A stretch of 64,000 bases of DNA, from positions 93,872-157,871 of the forward strand of contig JAFTKC010000010.1 of NCBI GenBank assembly GCA_017456055.1. Direction: 5' to 3'. This DNA is from Clostridia bacterium. GTDB lineage: Bacteria > Bacillota > Clostridia > Christensenellales > Borkfalkiaceae. The notes below the pieces were generated by a model. It was not told the origin of the DNA. It saw only the letters and a program-made list of their open reading frames with translations, and did no database searches. The position numbers and the translations under genes are program-made. Below, one piece after another: positions 17,870-27,684 of this stretch (within the stretch, counting starts at the first letter, position 1; each line of letters opens with the position of its first letter).

Positions 17870-19414
17870 TTAATTTCCTTTTACTTTAAGTTTTCTTTTA
17901 ATAAAATTAAATATACTTTGCTTTTCTGCCCCACTTAACCCAATAATGAACGTAAAAATCAAATAGATGGATATAATAATTATAACTTTTATCGCAAATA
18001 TTAACCAACCACTACCAACTAGTAGATAATTTAAGCCAATTCCTAAAACCACCGTCAGCATACAAGAAATTATCATTTTTAAATAACATTTTTTAATAAA
18101 TTTCCACATATTTAGCTTTAGTATCTTTTGGTATAACACCATAAATAAAACATTTCTAACGCTATAAACGATACAAATTGCAATACAAGCGCCAACTACA
18201 CCCCAAAGCAACGTTAATACCGTCACTAAAATTACGCCCAAGACTGCTTTAATTATATTTATTATGGAAGTTTCTTTAACCCTACCCATTACTATTAGAC
18301 CATTTTTACCTATTTGTTGAGATAGATAAAATGGTGCTGGAAGTATCAAAAATAAGGCGCACCAATAAACGATATCCGTGCCACCCGTCAACCTACCTGC
18401 AAGCCATAGTCCCATAAAATCTTGACCAACACATGCAAAGCCGACAACGATTAAACCAATCAATACAAACTGAAATCTGCCGACCTTTATCATTAGGTCA
18501 AGCAACTTGTCCGGTTGCTGTTCTTTATAAACGATTCTCGCAATTTTTGGCATAAACATTCCGTCTATTGCGTTTGCAAAAATATAGGTGTATCCCTCTA
18601 TGGTGGAAGCAAAACTAAATATAGTGATAGCAAGCGTTCCCGCAGATGGAATAATGCCTAAAATGTTTGGACATAAGTTCATAATTAGTCTACCACAAAT
18701 AGAGTTAACGAGAATCCATATGGAAAAACTAAAAATTTCTTTTAGTAAATTTTTATCAAAATACTTAAACCTAATTTTTATTGGGGTTAAAGATTTTATA
18801 ATTATAAACTTGATAACGAGTGTTAATAAATTACCACCCGCCGTTATAATTACAAAAGCATAAAGACCTTGATTTAATAAAATTGCACCTACAATAAGCC
18901 CAACGTTTATTATTTTATGTAAAACGTCGCAAACCTTTAGTGGTATAAATTTTTCGTAGGAAGTTAAAATGCCGTTAACCGTTCCAGATAACGGAAAGGA
19001 AACTACCGAAAATATACCAGATATTATAAATACGTATTTAAACTTAACGATTTCTTGTGGCGTTAATCCAGCGTATATGTTATCTAAGAAGAAGTATAAA
19101 ACGAATAAGACAACAAAAATTATTGCCGATATAATTATGAATAATTTATATACGACTCCTAAGAATTGATTTACTTTCTCTTGTTCGCCCTCTGCTTTAT
19201 ACTTAGATATAAACCTTGTGACTGCAGAACTAATTCCAAAATCTAGTAAAAATAGCGTGATAACCGAGTGGGCAAGCGTAAATAGTCCATAGTCACTTTC
19301 TCCAATATGAGAAAGCATCCACGGAGTATAAACCAACGCTGATACGATATTTATAAATATTGCCATATACGATAATACAGCACCAATTTTTATTTGCTTA
19401 CCACTACTAGACAT
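17870..19414 (-). CDS. Wzx-type polysaccharide flippase
   Basis: A 514-residue membrane protein with 12-14 hydrophobic helices and the start GAVLSYMAIFINIVSALVYT, typical of the polysaccharide-transport branch of the MOP exporter superfamily. It should flip the undecaprenyl-linked repeat unit made by the operon's glycosyltransferases to the outside for polymerisation by the EpsG-like protein at 23488-24552. No ATPase genes of an ABC export system are seen, which supports a Wzx/Wzy-type route. Confidence 0.9.
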   Translation of the reverse strand: MSSSGKQIKIGAVLSYMAIFINIVSALVYTPWMLSHIGESDYGLFTLAHSVITLFLLDFGISSAVTRFISKYKAEGEQEKVNQFLGVVYKLFIIISAIIFVVLFVLYFFLDNIYAGLTPQEIVKFKYVFIISGIFSVVSFPLSGTVNGILTSYEKFIPLKVCDVLHKIINVGLIVGAILLNQGLYAFVIITAGGNLLTLVIKFIIIKSLTPIKIRFKYFDKNLLKEIFSFSIWILVNSICGRLIMNLCPNILGIIPSAGTLAITIFSFASTIEGYTYIFANAIDGMFMPKIARIVYKEQQPDKLLDLMIKVGRFQFVLIGLIVVGFACVGQDFMGLWLAGRLTGGTDIVYWCALFLILPAPFYLSQQIGKNGLIVMGRVKETSIINIIKAVLGVILVTVLTLLWGVVGACIAICIVYSVRNVLFMVLYQKILKLNMWKFIKKCYLKMIISCMLTVVLGIGLNYLLVGSGWLIFAIKVIIIISIYLIFTFIIGLSGAEKQSIFNFIKRKLKVKGN

Positions 19415-19427
19415 TTCTACCCTAATT

Positions 19428-20231
19428 TTATTCGTTAATTATTATGTTTGAACAATGTGATGGTTTTCTTTTTTCTTCCGGTGGAAGAGTATTCATATAG
19501 TCTTTACCAAAACGAGAAATTAAAAATTCATCGTAATCTTTTACCGCCATAAAGGTTTTATCTCTAAATTTAAGTTCAATAAGATTATGATAAATATCAC
19601 TCTCTAAAGGCTTAAATTTTTTATTAGAGTTGCACACTTCGTAGCAATAACCCGTTTTTTTCTTATTATATTTAGAACACTCTTTGGTTATCTTCTTGCA
19701 AAGAGTTTTCATTGGCAATAGTGATAAAAGTTTATATACTACCCTTTTATAAAAGCGAACTCTACCAAAATTTACTTTTAACTTAATTTTTCTTGCGCTA
19801 GTGAGCACCCCTACTCTACTACAATGCCCTCTTAATTTATCTAGCCTTACGTTATCTATTGGGAAAATATCAATAAATATACCGTGATTCATATTCTTTA
19901 GATGAGAATAATCGTAGTCGTATATTTTAGACTTATTGTAGCAAAGTTTTGCATAGTTTAATGGAAATTCGCTAACGTTATTATACGACTGAACGAAAAA
20001 ATCTTCTCCCACTTCACTTGGGGCAATTTTTAAGAACTTTTCGTAATCTTCACGTAGCATTATTACGTCTATATCGTCGTCCCAAGGTACGAAATTTTGA
20101 TATTTTACCGCACCTAGTAGCGTTCCCCCCTCCATTGAGTACTTAAGATTGTGCTTTCTGCACACTCTATCAAACTCAACAAAGATTTTATAAACGTAAT
20201 CTTGTAGTTTTGTTAATTCCACCTTTTCCAT
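19428..20231 (-). CDS. LicD-family phosphotransferase
   Basis: A 267-residue cytoplasmic protein with the LicD signature MEGGTLLGAVKYQNFVPWDD followed by DIDVIMLREDYE, carrying the metal-binding aspartates of the nucleotidyltransferase fold. LicD proteins move phosphocholine or other phospho-groups from a CDP-activated donor to a glycan. No choline uptake or activation genes (LicA, LicB, LicC) are nearby, so the donor is uncertain and may not be CDP-choline. The C-terminus contains a run of Cys/Lys residues (KKTGYCYEVCNSNKKFK). Confidence 0.88.
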   Translation of the reverse strand: MEKVELTKLQDYVYKIFVEFDRVCRKHNLKYSMEGGTLLGAVKYQNFVPWDDDIDVIMLREDYEKFLKIAPSEVGEDFFVQSYNNVSEFPLNYAKLCYNKSKIYDYDYSHLKNMNHGIFIDIFPIDNVRLDKLRGHCSRVGVLTSARKIKLKVNFGRVRFYKRVVYKLLSLLPMKTLCKKITKECSKYNKKKTGYCYEVCNSNKKFKPLESDIYHNLIELKFRDKTFMAVKDYDEFLISRFGKDYMNTLPPEEKRKPSHCSNIIINE

Positions 20232-20238
20232 ATAACAC

Positions 20239-21273
20239 CTAATATACTAATTTTAAAAATTTGATTTTCTTTGATAAGAATATTACCCCATAAGAAATCA
20301 ATAACGTAGCCGTTAGCACTACAATAAAATACAAAATTGAATTTGTAGCCACTAATGAATTTTGGAAAAACATATCTATAATACTTAACGGTATTCTTTG
20401 GGTTAAAAACATCAAAATACTATATTTTCTAAATGCAGTACAAACTTTCTCACTTAAATTTAGGTTTATACTTAAAACTAATCTTAAAGCAAAGAAAGTA
20501 AAAGGAACTAAAAATATAATGGTATCAACGCCTTTGTGGTTGATATTGAAGTAAGCAATTAAAAATTCTTCTGCTGCATAAAGTACGCCAAATATTAAAG
20601 TAAAAATTAAATTGCTTACTACTTTTTCGTTATTTCTTTTAGAAGTGGCAATAATTCCACCAATAAGCACGTAAATAAAACCAAATAAAACTGCGTTTTT
20701 AACCGAATCAAAAAAACTATAGTAAACGTCGTAAATGCTTTTTAAAAATGGAATTTTAATAGTTAAACCATAATATGAACTTCCAAGCAAGGTGAAAACG
20801 TATACGACGCAAGCAATGATAAATATCTTCTTTAACGATAATTTCTTATTAAGTAAATAAATCAAAAGGATTGCACCAAAAAGTGCAGGTAAAAACCAAA
20901 TAGTTTGATAACTTCCCTCAAAAAAGAAGTCCTTAACGTATTCTAGAACGCCATAAAAGGTCACCCCCCCCCTCATCCATTTAATAATAACAAAAATAAG
21001 GTATATGGCACTCCAGAAAAGATACATTATTACAATTCGTTTTAAGTAATTAAAAACGTATTTATTTCTTTCATTAACGTCTACTGTTTCTAATTTCTTA
21101 AAAAACAAAAAACCACTTATTGCAAAAAACAATGGTACGGCAAACACCGTCACAATATTTCTTATACCAAATGTTAGCGCTTTACTATAACTTGAAAATG
21201 GCGCAGTATGTAAAATGATAATTAGAAGCGCACAAATAAATTTTGCTAAGTCGATAGATTTATATTGCTTCAT
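20239..21273 (-). CDS. Membrane O-acyltransferase (third of three)
   Basis: A 344-residue polytopic acyltransferase-3 protein with the family start IDLAKFICALLIIILHTAPF (conserved His in the first helix) and nine or ten further hydrophobic segments. Its start overlaps the stop of the upstream glycosyltransferase by 4 bases. Substrate unknown. Confidence 0.84.
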   Translation of the reverse strand: MKQYKSIDLAKFICALLIIILHTAPFSSYSKALTFGIRNIVTVFAVPLFFAISGFLFFKKLETVDVNERNKYVFNYLKRIVIMYLFWSAIYLIFVIIKWMRGGVTFYGVLEYVKDFFFEGSYQTIWFLPALFGAILLIYLLNKKLSLKKIFIIACVVYVFTLLGSSYYGLTIKIPFLKSIYDVYYSFFDSVKNAVLFGFIYVLIGGIIATSKRNNEKVVSNLIFTLIFGVLYAAEEFLIAYFNINHKGVDTIIFLVPFTFFALRLVLSINLNLSEKVCTAFRKYSILMFLTQRIPLSIIDMFFQNSLVATNSILYFIVVLTATLLISYGVIFLSKKIKFLKLVY

Positions 21274-22217
21274 TTTTTAATCATTCTCCCTATCTTTCTT
21301 ATAATTCTTTTAATTTTTGACGGAAAAACAATCTTGAACACCTTATTGTCATAGTCTTTATTACAAGCAACTATTTCAGGATGAACAATTGGAAATTCTA
21401 AAGACTCTGTAGGCATAAATAATATTTTACCTGGTTTCCATTTTGTATATTTTGTATTTTCTGTATGTGTAGAGCCTGCACCGATTCCAATATTATAAAT
21501 CAAGTTGTTTTTAGGTACGATAGTTAAAAAAGATTGCGAATATTTGAGAAATCCAAATTGCACGTCCCAATAATTAACTTTTTTTACTAAAGTTTCTCTT
21601 GATGCTTGAATCCAACTTCCTACCCTTTGTTTAGCCACTTTTTTATCATCAAATTGATCTAAAAGCAATTGCTTGTTATAATCTTTTGTTATATTTTTTA
21701 CGTTAAAATCGTACATGTCCCAAACGCGTTTCCATGTACCCCAGCCTAGAGTTGCACCCGTTTTAGTAAAACAATAACTATCTTTGCCACAATCAACGTT
21801 CTTTAAGTGATTAAAGCCACTAATCGCCCCTATTCTAGTATCGTCTTTATACTTTTCGAGCATTTCTTCCATAAAAGGAAATAACGAATCGTCTGCAACG
21901 CAGTCGTCTTCTAAAATAAGTAATCTATCAACATGAGAAAAAGCCCAAGTAATCGCGCTAGACGGCCCTCTTCCACAACCTTGATTTTCAGTAGAGTAAT
22001 TTTTATATACGTCGCACTCCCAATCAATATCTTCTACTATTTTTTTGCATTTTTCAATGCTCTCTGTGTCTCTTTCGTTCCCCTCTCTTGCCCCATCACA
22101 AGCCAAAAATAGTTTTGAAGGTCTTGCCTTTTTTACCTTTTCAAAAACTTTTTCTAACGTGTCAGGTCTTGCAAAGAATATTAAAAGTACGGGTAGATCT
22201 ATATTACATTTTTTCAT
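21270..22217 (-). CDS. Glycosyltransferase, GT-A fold (HlpA/GNT-I-like)
   Basis: The protein starts with MKKCNIDLPVLLIFFARPD. LLILEDDCVADDSLFPFMEE provides the DxD-like metal site, and GATLGWGTWKRVWDMYDF is typical of a family often annotated as hemolytic protein HlpA-like that in fact is a nucleotide-sugar transferase. I chose the ATG at 22217 (315 residues) over a TTG seven codons upstream because a GAGGAG Shine-Dalgarno precedes it. It overlaps the upstream gene by 14 bases. Confidence 0.8.
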   Translation of the reverse strand: MKKCNIDLPVLLIFFARPDTLEKVFEKVKKARPSKLFLACDGAREGNERDTESIEKCKKIVEDIDWECDVYKNYSTENQGCGRGPSSAITWAFSHVDRLLILEDDCVADDSLFPFMEEMLEKYKDDTRIGAISGFNHLKNVDCGKDSYCFTKTGATLGWGTWKRVWDMYDFNVKNITKDYNKQLLLDQFDDKKVAKQRVGSWIQASRETLVKKVNYWDVQFGFLKYSQSFLTIVPKNNLIYNIGIGAGSTHTENTKYTKWKPGKILFMPTESLEFPIVHPEIVACNKDYDNKVFKIVFPSKIKRIIRKIGRMIKK

Positions 22218-23478
22218 TTTTACTTTCTTTCTCCTCAACTTCTTTGTAAATTGATTTAAGAACTAAAATATTTTTTTCTCGATTATGTCTTTCTTCTGCA
22301 TCTTTGATCGTTTCTTTTGAAAATTTCTCACACAAATTTCTATCTTCAAAAAGTGTTTTAACTCTCTCGGCAAGAACGGGATATTCGGGGAAATCATAGC
22401 AAAATCCACTTTCTCTGTCTCTCAATAGTTCCGTCATACCTCCACGAAAAGCACATATACATGGAGTGCCAACCATCATAGCCTCACAAACGGTTGCAGA
22501 CGCCCCCTCCATAGCAGAAGTGACAACACAAACGTTAGCCTTTAATAATTCTTTTGATACTTCAGTTGCACTCTTTCTACCAATAAACTCGACGTTTTCT
22601 TCAAGACCATATCTACTTATCTTTTTTAAGATAAATTTTTCATAGCTATTAGGTTTTACGAGTTTACCATCCTTGGCGTTTCCACCTACAACCCTTAACA
22701 ACACGTTAGGATAGTCGTTTTTAATAATTCTTAAAGCATCTATTAAAACGTGTAAGCCCTTTAATGGATAAGATGAAGCGCCTGCCAAAATGGTATATTT
22801 ATCTATGTTTGCATAATTCCATTTTTCAGCGCTATAAAATTCTTCACGCAAATTATAATTTAATCTATAATACTTGAGATCGCTATTTATTGAAAGCATA
22901 GTCGCCTTATCCCAAGTAGTCCGTCCCGTCACGTATTTAACGTTTTTCAAAACGTACCTTTCACGCTTCGCATTTTTTATAAATAACTTTTTTGCAAAAA
23001 ATGGAGTTTTTAATTTTAATAAGTCCTTTATTTTCGACATTGAACGAATATCGGAACTTTTTAATCCACCATAGTATTCTTCAGATATCCTTGAAAGAAC
23101 ACCCTGAATAGTTAATAAGGTCGGCTCGTTTTCCTTAACTCTTAACATAGAATAACCCACGGCATACTCCGTACCATGAATATGTATTAAATCAGGCCTA
23201 AACTCTTCTAAAACTTTTTTACAATCTTTTAAGCATTGTTTTGAGTTAAAAAGCAGTCTTTTCCCTGCCCCTGGAAATATAAAATTTCTTATATTGTTAA
23301 CTACTTTGTCAATTGGCTCTTTCACGTTCGCGTACGTCATTGTTGCAAGTTCAAATTCTGGATCACTCGAAAGTTTATTCGAATAATCAACAAGCCACCC
23401 ACCACTTGCCGACGTCTTTATATTTAATTCTTTTGCCACACTTGGCAAAACCATATTTAATATCCAAAGTACTCTCAT
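22204..23478 (-). CDS. GT4-type glycosyltransferase
   Basis: A 424-residue GT-B enzyme. The C-terminal donor domain has GASSYPLKGLHVLIDALRII, VEFIGRKSATEVSKELLKA and the GT4 EX7E-type element EGASATVCEAMMVGTPCICA. The N-terminal acceptor domain contains LIHIHGTEYAVG. It should add one sugar of the repeat unit from a nucleotide-sugar. It is located between the polymerase and the HlpA-like transferase. Confidence 0.88.
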   Translation of the reverse strand: MRVLWILNMVLPSVAKELNIKTSASGGWLVDYSNKLSSDPEFELATMTYANVKEPIDKVVNNIRNFIFPGAGKRLLFNSKQCLKDCKKVLEEFRPDLIHIHGTEYAVGYSMLRVKENEPTLLTIQGVLSRISEEYYGGLKSSDIRSMSKIKDLLKLKTPFFAKKLFIKNAKRERYVLKNVKYVTGRTTWDKATMLSINSDLKYYRLNYNLREEFYSAEKWNYANIDKYTILAGASSYPLKGLHVLIDALRIIKNDYPNVLLRVVGGNAKDGKLVKPNSYEKFILKKISRYGLEENVEFIGRKSATEVSKELLKANVCVVTSAMEGASATVCEAMMVGTPCICAFRGGMTELLRDRESGFCYDFPEYPVLAERVKTLFEDRNLCEKFSKETIKDAEERHNREKNILVLKSIYKEVEEKESKNEKM

Positions 23479-23487
23479 ATTTCACCT

Positions 23488-24552
23488 CTAGAGAACTAAA
23501 GTAAAATCACTAAACGCACCGCCTTGAATTCTATACACAAACAAGGCTATTGATAAAATTATTACGACTGTATTTATAAGCGTTTGACTTTTTATTTCAT
23601 AAGTATTTATCGCTGATGGCAACAGTAAAATTACAAAGTAATAAAAATAATAACTAACTCTTTCGTAAATTTGAACGGAGAAAAATCGTGCCAAATAAAG
23701 TATTAAGCCTACAAGACTAAGAAGTATGCAATTAAACGCAGTTCCCTTCCTTATTTTATCCTTTGAAATTAACGCAAAGACTATAACTGAAGTATAAATT
23801 AGAATAGTGACAACTCCGCCCGAGTCAAAACTTTCTGCTCCTGAGTAATCTTCTGACGTAAGTGCGTCGTATATTATCGTTAAATTATCTGCAAAAAGTA
23901 CGAATAAAACTAATAAACCAACAAAGAACATAGTATAGTTCCATTTCGGCTTCATAAAGATAATAAAATAAGTTAACGCAAAGAATATTGCCGACTTATG
24001 AAAGGACATTGCAAGTATCACAACTAGTAAAAACGGAATAAACTTTTTCTTCTCAATAAAATCGTAGGCAAGCAAACATATTGACATTGCAATACATTGT
24101 CTAAGTCCGTTCATATTAAAGGTAAAAAGACCTAAACATACAAACATTATAACTGACAATAAAGCATTTTTAGAGTACTTATATATAAATCTCATAGTTA
24201 ATGAAATATTCATAATCGCCGTAAAAATCAGCAAGTATCTATAGGAAGGAAAAACCTTTGCTATCACCCATATATACGCACTAAATCCTAGTTCTGAAAA
24301 AACAACATTTGTCCCCATAGATTGTCTTAAATATTCAATTAACCCTACATTACTCCATTTAAGGCTATCAAAGGTAATACCGTACATTTCCGTATCCCTA
24401 GTTCCAGTATATCTACTGCGAAAACCCATTACGAACGCTATTGCTATTCCACAAAGAATAAGAAAAATCTTTTTTCTTTTGGCGTTATTCATATTACCCA
24501 TAAAAATTTCTAGTATCAATGGGAATATTGTGAGTGAAATTAGTGCAATCAT
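23488..24552 (-). CDS. EpsG-family polysaccharide polymerase (Wzy role)
   Basis: A 354-residue membrane protein with about ten hydrophobic helices. Early it has GFRSRYTGTRDTEMYGITF and later ARFFSVQIYERVSYYF; this charged-loop pattern is typical of EpsG-like proteins, which take the Wzy role in many Firmicutes exopolysaccharide loci. It is the only polymerase candidate in the operon and pairs with the flippase at 17870-19414. Confidence 0.8.
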   Translation of the reverse strand: MIALISLTIFPLILEIFMGNMNNAKRKKIFLILCGIAIAFVMGFRSRYTGTRDTEMYGITFDSLKWSNVGLIEYLRQSMGTNVVFSELGFSAYIWVIAKVFPSYRYLLIFTAIMNISLTMRFIYKYSKNALLSVIMFVCLGLFTFNMNGLRQCIAMSICLLAYDFIEKKKFIPFLLVVILAMSFHKSAIFFALTYFIIFMKPKWNYTMFFVGLLVLFVLFADNLTIIYDALTSEDYSGAESFDSGGVVTILIYTSVIVFALISKDKIRKGTAFNCILLSLVGLILYLARFFSVQIYERVSYYFYYFVILLLPSAINTYEIKSQTLINTVVIILSIALFVYRIQGGAFSDFTLVL

Positions 24553-24581
24553 TTAACCTTTTTCTAACCTTTTATCTTCTT

Positions 24582-25499
24582 TTACTTTAATTTGTGATAA
24601 ATCTTTTTTAATATCTTTCTAAATTTAATCTTAAAACTTAATTTTGCTTTGGTAAGACAATTAAGTTTTATTTTGTTTTCTCTTAAATATTTTTTTAATT
24701 CTCTGCAATCTCCACGCCCTGTGGCAATAGAAAAATAATAAAGTTGTTTTACGTAAAAATCATCTTGCTTTCGCTTTGCTAACTCTATTTGACTATTTAG
24801 AGTTTCTAGCGCTTCTTTTGAGTGAAGTTCACTTTGCTTTACCGTAATTTGCGCTTGATGGCGACGATTACTTACCAAAATTCTTTTATCAAGGTAAACG
24901 CACGCGCCACATAAAGTAAATCTTAGCCACAATTCCCAATCGAGAACAAATCTCATACTCTCGTTAAAAAAACCTATTTCAAAAAATAAATTCTTAGGGA
25001 TTAAAAGCCCACACCCGTTAAAGCACTTATTAAAAAGTAAATGCTTATACGCCTTTTTATTGTCTAGAAAACCACTTTTCTTTGCCGTAGGGTGAAACTG
25101 CTTATTGCCGTTTCCATCAATCACGTCGGCGTTGCTACTTATAATAACTTTCTTTACGTCTAAATTTTTGACTTTATATAATTCAACTTGTTTTTCAATT
25201 TTATCTGGATAATATAAGTCGTCGTGCGAAAGCCAAGAGATAAATTCTCCGTTTGCTTTACGAATACCATAATTAAGAGCAGATGAACAACCGCCGTTTT
25301 CTTTTTCGTAATATGAAATTTTATCAAAATATTTTTCGCAAACTTTTTTACCTGCTCCGTCGTCTCTAGATCCGTCGTTAACGACTATTATCTCAACGTT
25401 CTTATAAGTTTGTTCTATTGCGCATTTTAGCGCCTCCTCAACGTAATTTGCGCCGTTATATAAGGGAATTACTATTGAAACTAATGGATTAAACTCCAT
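24582..25499 (-). CDS. GT2-family glycosyltransferase
   Basis: A 305-residue GT-A enzyme. PLVSIVIPLYNGANYVEEAL is the family start, VVNDGSRDDG the first nucleotide-binding Asp motif and WLSHDDLYYP the DxD-like metal site. The segment after it (FVLDWELWLRFTLCG) is the acceptor-side region with a likely catalytic Asp/Glu. It is soluble apart from a basic C-terminus that may touch the membrane. Confidence 0.9.
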   Translation of the reverse strand: MEFNPLVSIVIPLYNGANYVEEALKCAIEQTYKNVEIIVVNDGSRDDGAGKKVCEKYFDKISYYEKENGGCSSALNYGIRKANGEFISWLSHDDLYYPDKIEKQVELYKVKNLDVKKVIISSNADVIDGNGNKQFHPTAKKSGFLDNKKAYKHLLFNKCFNGCGLLIPKNLFFEIGFFNESMRFVLDWELWLRFTLCGACVYLDKRILVSNRRHQAQITVKQSELHSKEALETLNSQIELAKRKQDDFYVKQLYYFSIATGRGDCRELKKYLRENKIKLNCLTKAKLSFKIKFRKILKKIYHKLK

Positions 25500-25500
25500 A

Positions 25501-26550
25501 TTATCCTCTCTTTTTAAGTTTATAAATTATTTTAGTTAATTTCGTAATGACAAAAGCATTTTTTAGTTTAATAAATAAGTAAAAACCTTTCCATTTAAGT
25601 GGTAAATATTTTAGTTTGAAATGCTTTACTCCACTTCTATATAATTTATTTTTTAATACCTTTTTTATTGCCTTACGCTTAACGCTACTTTTACAATCTC
25701 TTTTCGTTTCGTTTAGACAAATTTCTAAAACTGAATATGCAATTCTATTGTGGTAAGCGCCCAAAAAGTCTTTATCGTCAAAATAAGGCTCTACTAAATT
25801 CTTAATTTTTCCTAGAAGTACTTGATTTTTATCAAAAAAACCTTCCCTATAATTACTAGTGCATGAGCCAACGTTAGTTTTTCTATAGTGGTAAAAATAC
25901 TCGTCAACGTAATAAAAACTTTTTGCTTTTAGAAAAAACTCTAAATTAAAAAGTCCATCCGAGAAAGTGCCAATCTCTCTCATGCTAGTAAATTTAACTT
26001 CATTATCTACGATAGTTTTTCTTTTGTACATACAAAAACAAACGGATGCCAAAAAGTTAAAGTTTTGAATATTTTTTAACTCTTTTTTTATTAAGCCTAA
26101 CGTTTTTCTTGCAATTTCTAAACACTCTTCCCCTTCATAAAGTTTTTCTTCTAATAAAGAATTTGTAGTTTTTTCCGAAACTCCGTCAAATTCCTTTACG
26201 TAGTTAAATCTAATTGCATCGGCGTTAGTTTCCTCTATTTTTTGCACCAACTTTTCTACGGTATCAATATCAAACCAATCGTCTGGGTCGATAAACATAC
26301 AATAATCTCCCAACGCCTTTTCTATGCCTAGATTTCTAGCCGAGTGAGTTCCTCCGTTTTCTTTATGTATTACGACTATTCTATCGTCTCTTTCTCCCCA
26401 AACGTCGCATAAATTTTCCGATCCGTCGTTAGAGCCGTCGTCAACGAGCAATATTTCTATATCCTTATATGTTTGATTCACTAGCGAACTAACACATTCG
26501 TCAAAATAATCTATTACGTTGTAGATTGGAACTATTATACTAACTTTCAA
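25501..26550 (-). CDS. GT2-family glycosyltransferase
   Basis: A 349-residue GT-A enzyme starting MKVSIIVPIYNVIDYFDECV, with LLVDDGSNDGS and the DxD-type CMFIDPDDWFD. The C-terminal 60 residues are basic and hydrophobic, typical of capsule transferases bound to the membrane face. It is separated by 1-2 bases from its neighbours on both sides. Confidence 0.9.
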   Translation of the reverse strand: MKVSIIVPIYNVIDYFDECVSSLVNQTYKDIEILLVDDGSNDGSENLCDVWGERDDRIVVIHKENGGTHSARNLGIEKALGDYCMFIDPDDWFDIDTVEKLVQKIEETNADAIRFNYVKEFDGVSEKTTNSLLEEKLYEGEECLEIARKTLGLIKKELKNIQNFNFLASVCFCMYKRKTIVDNEVKFTSMREIGTFSDGLFNLEFFLKAKSFYYVDEYFYHYRKTNVGSCTSNYREGFFDKNQVLLGKIKNLVEPYFDDKDFLGAYHNRIAYSVLEICLNETKRDCKSSVKRKAIKKVLKNKLYRSGVKHFKLKYLPLKWKGFYLFIKLKNAFVITKLTKIIYKLKKRG

Positions 26551-26551
26551 T

Positions 26552-27682
26552 CTAATTTTCTCCTAATAACGAATCGTAAACTTCGTTCATAATTTTTAGA
26601 TAGGTTTCAAGCGAAAAACTTTGTGCCGTTTCTTTATTCCTTTCGCCCATTTGTTTTTTAAGTTCTTCGTCGTAAACGATTTTTCTTATTCCGTCCGCAA
26701 AGCCTTTATAATCGTTTGGCTCGTACTTATATCCCGATACTCCATCTTCTGAATAATCGTTAATTCCGTGTTTATTTGAAGTGATAATAGGCAAACCGAA
26801 ACTCATAGCCTCAATTGACGCTAGCCCTAACCCCTCTCTATAAGACGGAAGCATAAAAACGTCAACTTGTTTATAAATTGCAGGTAAATCTCTGCGATAG
26901 CCTAAGAAGTGTACTTGATTTTCAACTCCTAGTTTTTTTGCTTGTTGTTCCAGTTTATCTCTTAAAGGACCGTTGCCCGCAAGAAAATAATGGATTTTTT
27001 CGTCTTTTAAGTGTGCAATAGCGTTGATTATAACCTTTTGATTTTTATTCTCGTTAAGTTCTCCAACCGATAAGACCATTTTGGTATCAGCGTCTAGATT
27101 AAATTCTTTTTTTAGGTCAACGTCAATATTCTCATTTCTAAATTGGTTAAGATTTACCCCTACTCCAGGAACACGAACTACGTTTTTAGCGTTAAATTTA
27201 CTTTTTGCTAGTTCGTAGTCCATTTTATTTATAACAACCATAGTATCCGTCAACTTTGAAAAGGCTTTCTCAATAGGATACCAAAGCATAAAATTCTTTT
27301 TTGAGCCACCCTTAAAGAAGTGAAATCCGTGAGCGTGATATAACACTTTAATCTTGCCTTTCTTTCTTAATTTACGGCAAGCAAGTCTTGTTAAAATGCC
27401 ACCAACCGGCGTATTGCAATGAACTACGTCGTATTCCCCCTTTTCGATTACTGCCTTTAATTTTTTGTAAGCCTTAAGGTTTTTTGGACTGAAAGGCGAA
27501 CGTGAAAATGGAACTTCAATAATCTCATCAGGCTCTGTTAAAGTTAAATTCTTCTTTATGGCGAGATTATTTTTAGCACACGCCGTCACGTGGACACCTT
27601 TTTCCTTTAGCATATTTATAAGTGGCTTATGAAATTGTGCTATGTGGCTTTGCACCGTTGCCACAATCAATACTTTTTTCAT
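26552..27682 (-). CDS. GT4-type glycosyltransferase (EpsD-like)
   Basis: A 376-residue GT-B enzyme beginning MKKVLIVATVQSHIAQFHKP, the EpsD/WbpH-like start. Key elements: HGFHFFKGGSKKN, LSVGELNENKNQKVIINAI, VHFLGYRRDLPAIYKQVDVF and the donor-site motif REGLGLASIEAMSFGLPIIT. Probably the second sugar-adding step after the initiating transferase, given that it lies near the start of the operon; the order is an inference. Confidence 0.88.
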   Translation of the reverse strand: MKKVLIVATVQSHIAQFHKPLINMLKEKGVHVTACAKNNLAIKKNLTLTEPDEIIEVPFSRSPFSPKNLKAYKKLKAVIEKGEYDVVHCNTPVGGILTRLACRKLRKKGKIKVLYHAHGFHFFKGGSKKNFMLWYPIEKAFSKLTDTMVVINKMDYELAKSKFNAKNVVRVPGVGVNLNQFRNENIDVDLKKEFNLDADTKMVLSVGELNENKNQKVIINAIAHLKDEKIHYFLAGNGPLRDKLEQQAKKLGVENQVHFLGYRRDLPAIYKQVDVFMLPSYREGLGLASIEAMSFGLPIITSNKHGINDYSEDGVSGYKYEPNDYKGFADGIRKIVYDEELKKQMGERNKETAQSFSLETYLKIMNEVYDSLLGEN

Positions 27683-27684
27683 TT